A stretch of 64,000 nt of DNA, taken from positions 1,054,001-1,118,000 of the forward strand of contig NZ_JAPDRJ010000001.1 in NCBI RefSeq assembly GCF_040706535.1. The letters are read 5' to 3'. Shown piece by piece: positions 44,201-52,348 of this stretch. This DNA comes from Lentisalinibacter orientalis (GTDB taxonomy: Bacteria; Pseudomonadota; Gammaproteobacteria; Steroidobacterales; Woeseiaceae). Every line of letters begins with the position of its first letter. Positions within the stretch are counted from its first letter, which is position 1. The translations under genes were made by a program, and so were the position numbers. The notes beneath the pieces are model-generated. The model was not told where the DNA came from and ran no database searches. It worked only from the letters and a program-made list of their open reading frames with translations.

Positions 44201-47140
44201 GAAGCCGGCGCCGCCGGGCAGGCCGGCCGATATCAGGCTGCCGGCGGCATCGTAGCCGTAGGTCCAGCGTTGCTGATTCTGATCGACGATGGCGGAACGC
44301 AGTCCCGCGGAATCGTGCTCTATCGTCAGGGCATCGCCGTTCGCCTGTTCGATGCGGGTAACGTCGTAGAACGGGTGGCCGAGGACGCTGGCCACTTCGG
44401 CATGGGAGAACACGGTCTCGTTCTGACCACTCTTGCCATGCCGCACGATCCTGCCGGTGGCCGGGTCGTATTCGAGCGTGGTGACCACGCCGGTGGGTGC
44501 CGTGACGCTGGTGACGCGGCCGGCGCCGTCGTAGGCCATGGCCGTGGTCTCGCCCTCGCCGTTCGTCAGTGCGACCAGCCGGCCTTCATCGTCATGTTGC
44601 AGCCGGATGTCGCTGCCGTCCGGTGCCTGCATCGCCGTGGGCGTCGTGCCGCTCTGGTAGGCGATCGTGGAGGCGTTGGTAAAGGCGTCGGTCTCGCTCG
44701 CGACGCGCACGTCGGCGCCGTAGGTCCACGTATAGGGGACATTGCCCTCGGGCAGGCGCACCGCCGTGATGAGGCGATCGCCGACCGGGGATTCGTAGAG
44801 GAAGTCCGTGCGTGCCTGTTCCGGATCCGTGACGGATGTCAGCTGCCCGTCCGTGTACTCGAAGACCACCTCACGGTAGGCACCTTCGACGCCCGTGCGT
44901 ATCGAGGCGAGTTCCTCGAGGCCGTAGATGAGTTCTATGGCGAGGCCCTTGCCATCGCTCACGAAGACCGGCTTGCCGGTCGCTATGGAGTATTCGATGG
45001 TGAGTCTGTTGCCGAAGCGGTCCTCGATTCTCGTCAACCGGTCCCGGTTCGCGTCGAAGACATACAGGCGCTGCGCCTCGTCGTCGACGAGGATCAGGTC
45101 ACCGGAGGTGGCGTCCTCCAGCAACGTGTAGCCGCTATCGGACGGGTCGGTGCTGTCCCAGCCGGCGGCGCCGCGGGCAAACTCCAGGGTGCGTCCCCGC
45201 CAGGTCGTGACCGTCGCCGTATCGGCGTCGTGCAGTATCTTCCACTCGAAGCTGTGGGCCCAGTTCGGCCCCAGGCTCCCGCCCGCCTGACCCTCCGGCG
45301 TCAGGCCCGATGCATAGTAGCGGGCGAACTCGAACGGGACGCAGGCATTGAACGCGAAATCGATCTGTTCGAGCACGAGCTCGCCCGTATGAGCATTGAC
45401 GAAATCACCGACCCAGCCCGAGTTGGGGAAATTGGCAGCCGTCTGCGGCGCTTCCGCCTCTGCATATCGCAGGACCACGCCGCCGTTGCCGACCACGAAG
45501 ATATCGGCCTCGCTCGCGCCCCAGATGCTGTTGAGGCGGAACAGGCCCATCTCGAACACCTTCGTCCAGGTGTTCGTGCCGTTGCCGTCGTAATGGGAGA
45601 TCTGGCCGCCGGTCGTGAGGTCGCCGATGCCGACCGCATACACGTTCGAAGCCGAGCTGCCCCAGGCGTCGAAGGCCTCGCGCATGATGGATATCGGCCG
45701 CCACTGACCGGCATTGCGGACGTCGTCGCCCTGGAAGCGGTAGGAATTTCGGCCGACCGCGAAGATGTCGCTGTCGCTCGCGGCGTAGACGCCCCGGGTG
45801 TCGTATTCCGATATCTGGCGGAAATTGGCGAACAGCCCGCCGTCTACCTGATCCGTCCCGCCAGCCGGGCGAGACACCACGATGCGCGATGACGCGGTGC
45901 CGCCGATGCCGCGCATTTCGGCGTTGGGCGTCAGCGATGCATTCAGGTTGTCTCTGAAGCTCTGGACGGTCCATACCGCACCATCCCAGTACCAGGCACG
46001 CCGGGCGCTGAGTACCCAGAGGGGCTCACCGGCACCCGCGCTCCAGACGTCCACGAAAGCCGTCGTTGCATCGGCCGGACCCGCGAACGGCGCCCAGGAC
46101 GTTCCGTCGAAGCGCAGGAAGGTCTGCCCGGCACCCACCGCGTAGATTTCGTCCGGACCGCGGCCGTAGACCGCATTCAGATCGGCGGTCGTGCCGGAGT
46201 CCATCGCCGTCCAGTCAGTGCCGTCGAAGCGCAGGATGATGCCGCCTGCGCCGACCACGAAGACGTTGTCCGGCGAGGTGCCCCAGACGTCGTTGAGGTT
46301 TGCCTCCGTTCCCGGGTCGAGCTGGATCCACTGCGACTGCCCGAGGACCGCCCCCGGCAGCATGAGAGCGAGTAGCAGTGCCGGCAGGAAGGCACCAAGG
46401 CCTCGGCCGATGACAGGGGCCGCAGACCGTCGGCCGGAGTGGGTGGTCAGGCGGCTCCCGCTCACGAACAGCCGGTGCAGCAACACGATGGCCAGCGCAA
46501 GGGCCAGCTCCAGCAGTCCCAGGGAGCCGCCACCGCCGTCGTCACCGCTGTCGTCACCGTTCCCGGTGTCGCCGCCGTCATCGCCGCCGTCATCGCCACC
46601 GTCGTCGTCCACGGCCTGGACCGTGATCACGCGTGTGGCCGGCGTGGGATCGGAAAGGCCGGTCGCGTCGGTCACGTTGAGCTCCACCGTGTAGGTGCCC
46701 ACATCGGCGAAAGTCACAGGGCCGGGGTCTTCTTCGTCGGAGTCCGGTGCCGCACCGTCGAAGTCCCAGCGGATGACCAGCGGCAGCGCGTTGTCGGGAT
46801 CCGAGACGGTCGCCGTGAAATCGACGCTCTGGCCGGCGTCGATCGTGACGTCGTCGTCGGGCGTATCGATCTCGCCGTCCGGCGGCAAGGCACCCGGTGC
46901 ACGGGCGATCTGCGTGATGTTCCCGGCCTTGTCGTACTCGTAGCCGATACTCGAACCATCGTCGAAGGTCACGGTCGCCAGGCGGCCGACTTCGTCGTAG
47001 CTGTAGGTTTCGGCCAGCGCCGGCTGGCCAGCCAGCATCATCATCAGCAGGGCAAGGCGGGCGATGCTCCCGGAGCCCGTCTGCAGCATGGACCCGGCCG
47101 GATTGGAATTTTCGTTCTTGCGGCTAATCCCCGTCTTCAT
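41297..47140 (-). CDS. RHS/YD-repeat giant protein with polymorphic C-terminus
   Basis: A 1947-aa exported protein. After the signal peptide (ALLMMMLAGQPALAE) come one YD-like unit, a PKD domain, an Asp/Gly-rich linker and a GlyGly-CTERM-like tail (GGGGSLGLLELALALAIVLLHR). The frame then continues into a second signal-like helix (LGAFLPALLLALMLPGAVLGQ), a propeller region (WGTSPDNVFVVGAGG...ILRFDG repeats), a DUF6531-like TGE module (NAHTGELVLEQIDF), about 25 YD repeats and the RHS core (YYVRARYYDARTGRFLSRD...GNPLMFTDPTGL). The last ~250 residues are unrelated to known toxins I can recognise. ATG-MKTGI has a GGGAGA SD. The next gene downstream encodes sigma 2, not an obvious immunity protein. 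Confidence 0.87.
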   Translation of the reverse strand: MKTGISRKNENSNPAGSMLQTGSGSIARLALLMMMLAGQPALAETYSYDEVGRLATVTFDDGSSIGYEYDKAGNITQIARAPGALPPDGEIDTPDDDVTIDAGQSVDFTATVSDPDNALPLVIRWDFDGAAPDSDEEDPGPVTFADVGTYTVELNVTDATGLSDPTPATRVITVQAVDDDGGDDGGDDGGDTGNGDDSGDDGGGGSLGLLELALALAIVLLHRLFVSGSRLTTHSGRRSAAPVIGRGLGAFLPALLLALMLPGAVLGQSQWIQLDPGTEANLNDVWGTSPDNVFVVGAGGIILRFDGTDWTAMDSGTTADLNAVYGRGPDEIYAVGAGQTFLRFDGTSWAPFAGPADATTAFVDVWSAGAGEPLWVLSARRAWYWDGAVWTVQSFRDNLNASLTPNAEMRGIGGTASSRIVVSRPAGGTDQVDGGLFANFRQISEYDTRGVYAASDSDIFAVGRNSYRFQGDDVRNAGQWRPISIMREAFDAWGSSASNVYAVGIGDLTTGGQISHYDGNGTNTWTKVFEMGLFRLNSIWGASEADIFVVGNGGVVLRYAEAEAPQTAANFPNSGWVGDFVNAHTGELVLEQIDFAFNACVPFEFARYYASGLTPEGQAGGSLGPNWAHSFEWKILHDADTATVTTWRGRTLEFARGAAGWDSTDPSDSGYTLLEDATSGDLILVDDEAQRLYVFDANRDRLTRIEDRFGNRLTIEYSIATGKPVFVSDGKGLAIELIYGLEELASIRTGVEGAYREVVFEYTDGQLTSVTDPEQARTDFLYESPVGDRLITAVRLPEGNVPYTWTYGADVRVASETDAFTNASTIAYQSGTTPTAMQAPDGSDIRLQHDDEGRLVALTNGEGETTAMAYDGAGRVTSVTAPTGVVTTLEYDPATGRIVRHGKSGQNETVFSHAEVASVLGHPFYDVTRIEQANGDALTIEHDSAGLRSAIVDQNQQRWTYGYDAAGSLISAGLPGGAGFTIERDERCNAETITDSAGNATRYTYDRYNRNVAVIHPDATRRLIAYDDAGRIVSLTNERDKTVSRTFDGNGNIVAISVPTMQDITYVYDDMDRVTEMRSPKGDVTGFVYDELGRLEEISGPLGRRNTFGYDRADRPVSLSLGGRTPFELRYTAEGLPDAFVAPGILTLDAESTGARPGRTDRYSDGATALTKIYDDRGRFIGFDDQPGDELLRIEYDERGNVTAFRSYGGAISTGIAYDALNRPIRFRDANGNDWLRDFDGAGRLTDIEDPLGRRTQLGYDDRSWVSSVQFPDGLGSVTITRNPSGFETERAYSDGTLLEYEYDDLGQPISASGVALGYDDNGNVANSNGIVVAHDADDRLETVELAPGKTVTYRYDDRGMLTSVEDWMGEAVTFANDEAGLLNGISRANGVNTALDYDVAGRLDTIEEPGIALIDLSYDGQGRLAEATRNVPRPAGLADAGTTAYSYDAASQTEQFSHDALGRRTADDRRSYDWNLASRMTGYTAPGASVAFEYDAMGYRTQRSDAAGTREFVWNYALGLPSVSVERRDGADSRYYVHTPSGDLLYSLEPDGERRFYHYDERGNTLYVTGDSGNVLASYAYTPYGEVIAEQGGIDNAFTFMGKRGVMREADSDLYYVRARYYDARTGRFLSRDAERSFSPKRGNPYQYARGNPLMFTDPTGLDEEEGWFSSMVRRGGNWLGKQVDNVVNAGLGGATLAGRKWDAMADAVRADIGGAWQSVSSRLEEFVGIRADIRNSTGRPGVFGAGKNIRLSAEQNRILRSVARSARTRAEASASAARKLLKTKAFNINIFGALVSGLMESSQQYTTTTAGQIAGKGLIGASNAAIGHSGGPFATFVGVSSLMDAGTEFYYSQRYGSGMEGIRVGAHEVLFQPVRLFVAAAEDFATKPTSNGDSALYKLSQTMKSAQDDNLGAFTHYLYDKGEDLEEYFGISDYLVGLFAEEDEE

Positions 47141-47293
47141 CGCAGTTCTCCCGATCACGTGAGGCTTCACTGACCAATGCGAGAAACGGGCGCGATTTGC
47201 GCCAGGGCGGCGGTACGCGCCGTCCCGGCAATGGCTTTTCACCGGACCCTGACGCATAATCCTGTCCAATTGCTAAAGCTCGGGGGAGCAGCG

Positions 47294-49480
47294 ATGACAA
47301 CAGGAATCAGAACCTCGTCCCGGCTCGCCATGCTGCCGGCTATGCTTACGACGGCCCTCCTGGCCGCCGCGTGCTCGAAGCAGGCGCCGCCGCCGGAATC
47401 GGCAGACACGCCGGCCGCTGAAACCACCCCGGCCGCTGTCACTCCGGCCGCCACGCCACCCGCCGGACTCGCCATCACCGACGCCGCACTCGCCGACGAG
47501 TCCCGCACGGCCGAGTGGCTGGCCTACGGCGGCACCCACTACGAGCGCCGCTACAGCCCCCTCAGCGACGTCGACGTCACCAACGTCGCCGACCTGAAGG
47601 TGGACTGGTATCTGGACCTGCCCCGGGACGTCGGCCTGGTTGCCACGCCGCTGGTGGTCGACGGCGTGATGTATTTCACCGGCACCCTGAACGTGGTGCG
47701 TGCCGTGAATGCGGTCACCGGCAAACTGCTGTGGGAGTTCGACCCGGAGGTCGGCAAGGTCCTCGCGGAGAAGCGCCAGCCCGGCATGAGCGCGGCCCGG
47801 GGCCTCGCTTTCTACGGCGACAAGGTCTACGCCGCCACCTGGGACGGACGGCTGATCGCCATCGACGCGAAGACCGGCGAGCAGGTCTGGTCGGTGCGCA
47901 CCTTCCCGGAGGACGCGGCCCTCTACATCAGCGGCACCCCGAAGGCCTTCAAGGGCAAGGTGCTGATCGGCAACGGCGGCACGGAGGTGGGGCCGACCCG
48001 CGGCTTCGTGACCGCCTACGACGCCGAGACCGGCGAGGAGGCCTGGAAGTTCTGGATCGTGCCCGGCAACCCGGCGGACGGCTTCGAGAACGCGGCCATG
48101 GAGATGGCGGCCGAGACCTGGACCGGCGAGTGGTGGAAACACGGCGGCGGCGGCAACGCCTGGCACGGCTTTACCTACGACCCGGAGTTCGACGCCGTCT
48201 ATATCGGCACCGGCAATGGCTCGCCCTGGAACCGCAATATCCGCAGCCCCGGCGGCGGCGACAACCTGTTCCTCTGCTCCGTTGTCGCGCTCGACCCGGA
48301 CACCGGCGAGTACCGCTGGCACTACCAGACCGTGCCGGGCGAGACCTGGGACTACAACTCCAACATGGACATCGTGCTGGCTGACCTGAAGATCGGCGGC
48401 AAGGATGTGAAGGCGCTGATGCACGCGCCGAAGAACGGCTTCTTCTACGTCATCGACCGCGCCACCGGCAAACTGGTCTCCGCCGAGCCCTTCGCCGACG
48501 TGAACTGGGCCACCCACGTCGACCTCGAGACCGGCCGCCCGGTGGAAGTGGAAGGCGCGCGCTACGAGGACGACCGCTTCGACGTCATGCCAGGCCCCTG
48601 GGGCGCGCACAGCTGGCATGCGATGTCGTACAACCCGGGCACCGGCCTCGTCTATCTCCCCACGCTGCACATGAAGCTCGGCTTCGACGACGTCGGCATC
48701 GACCGCAAGAACTTCCAGGCGGAACCGCTGAAGGGCGGCGTCGGCGCCAACATCACCTACCCGGAAGACCAGCCGCGTGACTATCCGGCCTCGCTGCAGG
48801 CCTGGGACCCGGTGGCGCAGAAGGCCGTCTGGGAGATCCCCCAGGACAACTTCTGGAACGCCGGCACGCTCACCACCGCCGGCAACCTCGTCTTCCAGGG
48901 CCGCTCGAACGGTAAGTTCGTCGCCTACGACGCCCGCACCGGCGATGCCCTCTGGACCTTCGACGCCGGCCTCGGCATCTCGGCGCCAGCCATCACCTAT
49001 GCCATCGACGGCAGGCAGTACCTCTCACTGCTGGTCGGCTTCGGCGGCGGCTTCGCCGGTCTCGGGGGCCAGGATGCCGCGGACCTCGGCTGGGCCTACC
49101 GCGCGCAGACGCGCCGGCTGATCACGTTCTCCCTCGACGGCACGGCAACGCTGCCGCCCCAGCCGCCACCCCTGGTGCCGAAGCCCATCCAGGCCGACTT
49201 CGAGGTGGATGCCGAACTCGCCGAGGCGGGCAAGATCCTCTTCGAGCGCTACAAGATCGAAGGCTACTGCTGGTACTGCCACGGCGGCGGCGCCATCTCC
49301 GGCGGCCAGGCGCCGGACCTGCGCGCCTCCGCGGCGGTGCTGGATGCCGAAGCCTTCGAGCGCATCGTCCGCGGCGGCGCACTGGCCGCCAACGGCATGC
49401 CGGCCTTCGCGGACCTGACCGACACAGAGCTGGAGTCGCTCCGCCACTACGTCCGCCAACAGGCAGACCTGGCCCTGTAG
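47294..49480 (+). CDS. PQQ-dependent dehydrogenase with C-terminal cytochrome c domain (lipoprotein)
   Basis: A 728-aa protein with a lipoprotein signal (LLAAACSKQ) and a Pro/Ala-rich linker, then an eight-blade quinoprotein propeller (YGGTHYERRYSPLSDVDVTNV, tryptophan-dock repeats AYDAETGEEAWKFW, AWDPVAQKAVWEI). The PQQ-metal site region is YIGTGNGSPWN...GGGDNLFLCSVVALDPDTG. A cytochrome c domain follows with haem motif CWYCHGGG and an axial Met in ANGMPAF. It resembles quinohaemoprotein alcohol dehydrogenases feeding electrons to the respiratory chain. No adjacent Cys-Cys pair is present, so the usual vicinal disulfide is missing. ATG-MTTGI has a GGGGGAG SD. Confidence 0.87.
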   Translation: MTTGIRTSSRLAMLPAMLTTALLAAACSKQAPPPESADTPAAETTPAAVTPAATPPAGLAITDAALADESRTAEWLAYGGTHYERRYSPLSDVDVTNVADLKVDWYLDLPRDVGLVATPLVVDGVMYFTGTLNVVRAVNAVTGKLLWEFDPEVGKVLAEKRQPGMSAARGLAFYGDKVYAATWDGRLIAIDAKTGEQVWSVRTFPEDAALYISGTPKAFKGKVLIGNGGTEVGPTRGFVTAYDAETGEEAWKFWIVPGNPADGFENAAMEMAAETWTGEWWKHGGGGNAWHGFTYDPEFDAVYIGTGNGSPWNRNIRSPGGGDNLFLCSVVALDPDTGEYRWHYQTVPGETWDYNSNMDIVLADLKIGGKDVKALMHAPKNGFFYVIDRATGKLVSAEPFADVNWATHVDLETGRPVEVEGARYEDDRFDVMPGPWGAHSWHAMSYNPGTGLVYLPTLHMKLGFDDVGIDRKNFQAEPLKGGVGANITYPEDQPRDYPASLQAWDPVAQKAVWEIPQDNFWNAGTLTTAGNLVFQGRSNGKFVAYDARTGDALWTFDAGLGISAPAITYAIDGRQYLSLLVGFGGGFAGLGGQDAADLGWAYRAQTRRLITFSLDGTATLPPQPPPLVPKPIQADFEVDAELAEAGKILFERYKIEGYCWYCHGGGAISGGQAPDLRASAAVLDAEAFERIVRGGALAANGMPAFADLTDTELESLRHYVRQQADLAL

Positions 49481-49485
49481 CAGCA

Positions 49486-49527
49486 CGTAGGCGGCTTCAG
49501 CCGCGATCAGCCGCGATCAGCCGCGAC
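49486..49527. repeat. Divergent REP relative with tandem TCAGCCGCGA
   Basis: The unit GTAGGCGGCTTCAGCCGCGA keeps the GTAG foot and hairpin (CGGC/GCCG) but with a different stem, and is followed by two further TCAGCCGCGA units. It starts just after the PQQ gene and its end codes the last residues of the GNAT gene on the other strand. Confidence 0.6.
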
Positions 49528-50053
49528 CCGCTGCGACCCTCGCGATCGGCAGAAACATCACCTCGGGCGGGGGTCGGTCGCCGACGCCGCCACTCGCGAG
49601 GTCGAGCTCTCCGAAGCCGAGAGAGGCATAGAACCCGACGGCATCCGCCTTCGCGTCCACGACAACCCCGGTGCATCCCACGCGGTCGCGCATCTCGAGA
49701 GCCAGCTCGAGCACTGAACGAAGCAGCAATCTGCCGACACCGTGCCCCTGCCAGCGCCGGTCCACGGCCAGCCGCGCCAGACGGAGCACCGGCATCGGAT
49801 AGCCGGGTAGCCGTCGTCGGAGCTTCTTCGTGAGCTTCTCCGAAGTCAGCTCCGCCATGGAGACGGTCATGAAACCGGCAATCGCATTGCCGTGCACCGC
49901 AACGTAGGTGCTGCCGACATGGTGACGAAACTGGTTCTGACCGGCGTAGCGCCGGAAGAAGCGGTCGAGCTCGATATTGCCGCTGTCGAAACCGGTTCGG
50001 TTATCGTCAGTTCGTAACTGCCGGACGCGAACCTCCGGTTTCCGGTCAGTCAC
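49517..50053 (-). CDS. GNAT-family acetyltransferase toxin
   Basis: A 178-aa GNAT protein: FDSGNIELDRFFRRYAGQNQFRHHVGSTYVAV near the N-terminus, then the acetyl-CoA loop LARLAVDRRWQGHGVGRLLLRS (Q-x-x-G-x-G), then VDAKADAVGFYASLGF with the general-acid Tyr. This is the TacT/AtaT layout, in which the enzyme acetylates aminoacyl-tRNA. It starts with GTG, overlapping the antitoxin TGA by 8 bases. The 3' end lies in a REP relative. Confidence 0.85.
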   Translation of the reverse strand: MTDRKPEVRVRQLRTDDNRTGFDSGNIELDRFFRRYAGQNQFRHHVGSTYVAVHGNAIAGFMTVSMAELTSEKLTKKLRRRLPGYPMPVLRLARLAVDRRWQGHGVGRLLLRSVLELALEMRDRVGCTGVVVDAKADAVGFYASLGFGELDLASGGVGDRPPPEVMFLPIARVAAGRG

Positions 50054-50312
50054 GGAACAGCGATTTCAGCGCTTCCGTAGGCTCTTCATCCCGCTCGATC
50101 TGCTCGGCAACCCGCTCCATCGACTCGGGCGTCAGTACCAGTCGGGAAGGAATCATCAGGTCCTCCGGGATTTCCCGTAACGCCTGGAGATGGTGCCGCA
50201 GCGCCTCCTCGATCAGAAAGGCCTTTTTCACCCCTTTCTGACGCACATACGCCTCGAGCTCGGCTTTGGTCTCTTTCGAGATGTGGGCGGAGATCTGGGT
50301 GGTCGTGGTCAT
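50046..50312 (-). CDS. Ribbon-helix-helix antitoxin for the GNAT toxin
   Basis: An 88-aa protein: MTTTTQISAHISKETKAELEAYVRQKGVKKAFLIEEALRHHLQAL is a ribbon-helix-helix DNA-binding domain. The C-terminal ~40 residues (LVLTPESMERVAEQIERDEEPTEALKSLFRD) are the expected toxin-wrapping tail. It is upstream of and overlaps the toxin gene. It is probably autoregulated through the inverted repeat in its promoter. Confidence 0.82.
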   Translation of the reverse strand: MTTTTQISAHISKETKAELEAYVRQKGVKKAFLIEEALRHHLQALREIPEDLMIPSRLVLTPESMERVAEQIERDEEPTEALKSLFRD

Positions 50313-50332
50313 TTCGGTATCTCGTAAAAATC

Positions 50333-50348
50333 TCTACCAAATTGTAGA
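50333..50348. promoter_or_regulatory. Possible operator of the GNAT/RHH pair
   Basis: The inverted repeat TCTAC-caaatt-GTAGA lies 20 bases upstream of the antitoxin ATG, in the expected promoter zone of the minus-strand operon. It is short; support is positional only. Confidence 0.35.
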
Positions 50349-50432
50349 TAAGATATCAGCCCTCAGGAAGATCGACTATCGGCAATTGCCGTCCCTGGGG
50401 CTGGAAAGGCGCCGAATCCCCACCCGAGAGCT

Positions 50433-50481
50433 AGTAAAGAAAGCTTTACTTGGGCGACAAACTAGTAAAGAATGCTTTACT
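50433..50481. promoter_or_regulatory. Two identical palindromic operators upstream of fic
   Basis: Two copies of AGTAAAG-N4-CTTTACT (spacers AAAG and AATG), both with perfect 7-bp arms. The centres are 31 bp apart, about three helical turns. The second copy touches the ATG of the Fic gene and takes the place of an SD. A dimeric regulator, most simply the winged-helix C-terminus of the Fic protein itself, could bind cooperatively and block transcription and translation. Confidence 0.7.
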
Positions 50482-51633
50482 ATGACGACCAGACACACAG
50501 GCCACTATGTCACCACGACCGTCGCCGGAGAGTCGGTGCAGGCGTTCGTGCCCGATGCTCTCCCACCGCGGCTGACCAAGGCTGAGCTCCCGGGCCTGAC
50601 CGAATCTCTGCGCCGAGCCGAAGCCGCACTCGCCCAGCTCGATCTCGCCGGCGCCATGATCCCGTCGCTTGACTGGTTCGTTTACGCCTTCGTCCGCAGG
50701 GAGGCGCTCCTCTCGTCCGAGATCGAAGGCACCCAGGCCACGCTACAGGACGTGCTGTCCTGGGAGCAGACGGCTCAGCCGGGTGCCTCGGGCATCGAGG
50801 ACGTCGAAGAGGTCACCAACTACGTCGCGGCGATTAACCACGCGTTCGAGCAGATTCGTTCCCCGCGCGGCACGCCCATCTCCGTGCGGCTGCTGAACGA
50901 CTGCCACCGCATCCTCATGCACGGGGTCCGCGGCGCTTCGAAGCAGCCGGGTGAACTCCGCCGGTCACAGAACTGGATCGGAGGCGCGAGCCCGGGCGAC
51001 GCCACGTTCGTCCCGCCGCCGCCCACGCACGTCGCTGATCTGCTGAGTGGCCTGGAGCGCTACATCCACTCCGACGACGATCTCCCGCCGCTCATCCGCG
51101 CCGGCCTCGTGCACGTGCAGTTCGAGACCATCCACCCGTACCTCGATGGCAACGGCCGCCTGGGCCGCATGGTGATTGCGCTGCTGCTCGAGCATTGGGA
51201 AGTGCTGGGCGGGCCGCTGTTGTATCTCAGCCTCTACTTCCGGCAGAACCAGACAGAGTACTACCGCCGGCTGGATTCGATTCGGACCGAGGGCGACTGG
51301 ATCGGCTGGCTCGCGTTCTTCCTGACGGGCGTCTCCGAGATCGCCGACGACGTCACCCGCACCACCCGCGCCCTGTACGCCCGGGTCACGGAGGACCGAC
51401 AGACGCTGCTGGCGATGCCGGAGGCGACGGTCTCCAGCGTCCGGCTCTTCGAGCTGCTGCCGGAGCATCCTGTCATCACGATGCCTCTGGTGACGGATCT
51501 GCTCTCCACGACCAAACCCACTGCCGGCAAGGCCATCGACGTGCTGAGTGAGGCGGGGATACTGTCGGAGATCGGGGAGCGGAAGCGGGATCGGCTGTAT
51601 CGGTACGACGGGTATCTGCGATTGCTGGAATAA
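50482..51633 (+). CDS. Fic-domain AMPylase with winged-helix tail
   Basis: A 383-aa Fic protein. The N-terminal helix carries the autoinhibitory motif LLSSEIEGT ([S/T]xxxE[G/N]), the catalytic core is HPYLDGNGRLGR (His218), and the C-terminal ~75 residues (VSSVRLFELLPEHPVIT...STTKPTAGKAIDVLSEAGILSEI) look like a winged helix-turn-helix. The protein should transfer AMP to a target and be self-inhibited by the N-terminal Glu. Autoregulation is inferred from the twin palindromes at its start. The frame extends upstream, but ATG-MTTRHTG is right after the second palindrome and begins the family-like sequence. Confidence 0.87.
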   Translation: MTTRHTGHYVTTTVAGESVQAFVPDALPPRLTKAELPGLTESLRRAEAALAQLDLAGAMIPSLDWFVYAFVRREALLSSEIEGTQATLQDVLSWEQTAQPGASGIEDVEEVTNYVAAINHAFEQIRSPRGTPISVRLLNDCHRILMHGVRGASKQPGELRRSQNWIGGASPGDATFVPPPPTHVADLLSGLERYIHSDDDLPPLIRAGLVHVQFETIHPYLDGNGRLGRMVIALLLEHWEVLGGPLLYLSLYFRQNQTEYYRRLDSIRTEGDWIGWLAFFLTGVSEIADDVTRTTRALYARVTEDRQTLLAMPEATVSSVRLFELLPEHPVITMPLVTDLLSTTKPTAGKAIDVLSEAGILSEIGERKRDRLYRYDGYLRLLE

Positions 51634-51736
51634 TTCCTGATCTGTTCGGTGTATTAGTGACATGGCAACAGCTTCCGTTTGGCGCGTATGGTGTTCAACG
51701 GTAATCTAGAGCGAAGCAAATGCGCCGGAGGACTTA

Positions 51737-51976
51737 ATGGACACCGCTACCCTGGATAAGCTGCGATCAGAGGCGCTCGCTCTCTCCCAGCTGGAGCGGG
51801 CCCAGCTTGCGTACGAACTCGTCAGGAGTCTCGACGAGCCCGCGGATGCTGACGCCGATTCCGCGTGGGATAAAGAAATCCTGAAACGTTTACGTGCCAT
51901 TGATACGGGCACAGCCAGACTCATCGACCGCGACGAATTGCGGAGAAGGCTCGAGAAGCGGCTCAGCGCTTCGTAG
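51737..51976 (+). CDS. Addiction-module antitoxin (PF09720-like)
   Basis: A 79-aa protein: LDKLRSEALALSQLERAQLAYELVRSLDEP is the N-terminal helix pair of the 'addiction module component' family, followed by AWDKEILKRLRAIDTGTARLIDRDELRRRLEKRL, a helical toxin-binding tail. Its stop TAG shares its G with the toxin's GTG, so the pair is coupled. Confidence 0.82.
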   Translation: MDTATLDKLRSEALALSQLERAQLAYELVRSLDEPADADADSAWDKEILKRLRAIDTGTARLIDRDELRRRLEKRLSAS

Positions 51977-52290
51977 TGGCACGTGTCCGGGTCCTCGAGG
52001 AGGCAGCGATAGAGGCGACGGAGGCCGCCGCATGGTACGAGAATGCCCGGCCCGGTCTGGGCGGCGAGTTCGCCCAAGCCATTCTGGCCGCGTTGGATCT
52101 GCTCGAAGAAGAAGTCGTTCCTCTTACTACAATGCCGGGCAGAGCCGGCCAGGAGGGGGCGAGACGTCTGGGTCTTGGTCGCTTCCCCTATGACATCGTC
52201 GTCATCCAACAGTCTACCGATATCATCGTCGTCGCGATCGCTCACCATTCCCGACGACCTGGATATTGGCAGAGTCGGTTGCCCGGATGA
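51976..52290 (+). CDS. RelE/ParE-family toxin
   Basis: A 104-aa ParE-fold protein: EAAIEATEAAAWYENARPGLGGEFAQAILAALDLL, then RRLGLGRFPYDIVVIQQSTDIIVVAIAHHSRRPGYWQSRL, with the typical conserved Arg-Phe-Pro-Tyr, 'AIAHHSRRP' and C-terminal Trp. It probably targets gyrase or translation. The start is GTG (TAGTG overlap with the antitoxin). Confidence 0.85.
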   Translation: MARVRVLEEAAIEATEAAAWYENARPGLGGEFAQAILAALDLLEEEVVPLTTMPGRAGQEGARRLGLGRFPYDIVVIQQSTDIIVVAIAHHSRRPGYWQSRLPG

Positions 52291-52315
52291 TCAGGCAGGC
52301 GCTTAGCTAGAGAAC

Positions 52316-52336
52316 GGGCCCCTCGCCGAGGGGCCC
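52316..52336 (+). terminator. Hairpin after the ParE-type TA pair
   Basis: A perfect 9-bp stem GGGCCCCTC-gcc-GAGGGGCCC, followed by TCTCGTCTCC. The tail is pyrimidine-rich but not a clean T run. It lies 25 bases after the toxin stop and is the likely end of that transcript. Confidence 0.6.
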
Positions 52337-52348
52337 TCTCGTCTCCTG

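Noticed and set aside
46380..46470. A separate start codon for the large RHS part (GTG at VSGSRLTT)
   Set aside because: A GTG exists but has no SD and no stop separates it from the first part; the single-frame model is kept and the fusion is listed as a finding.
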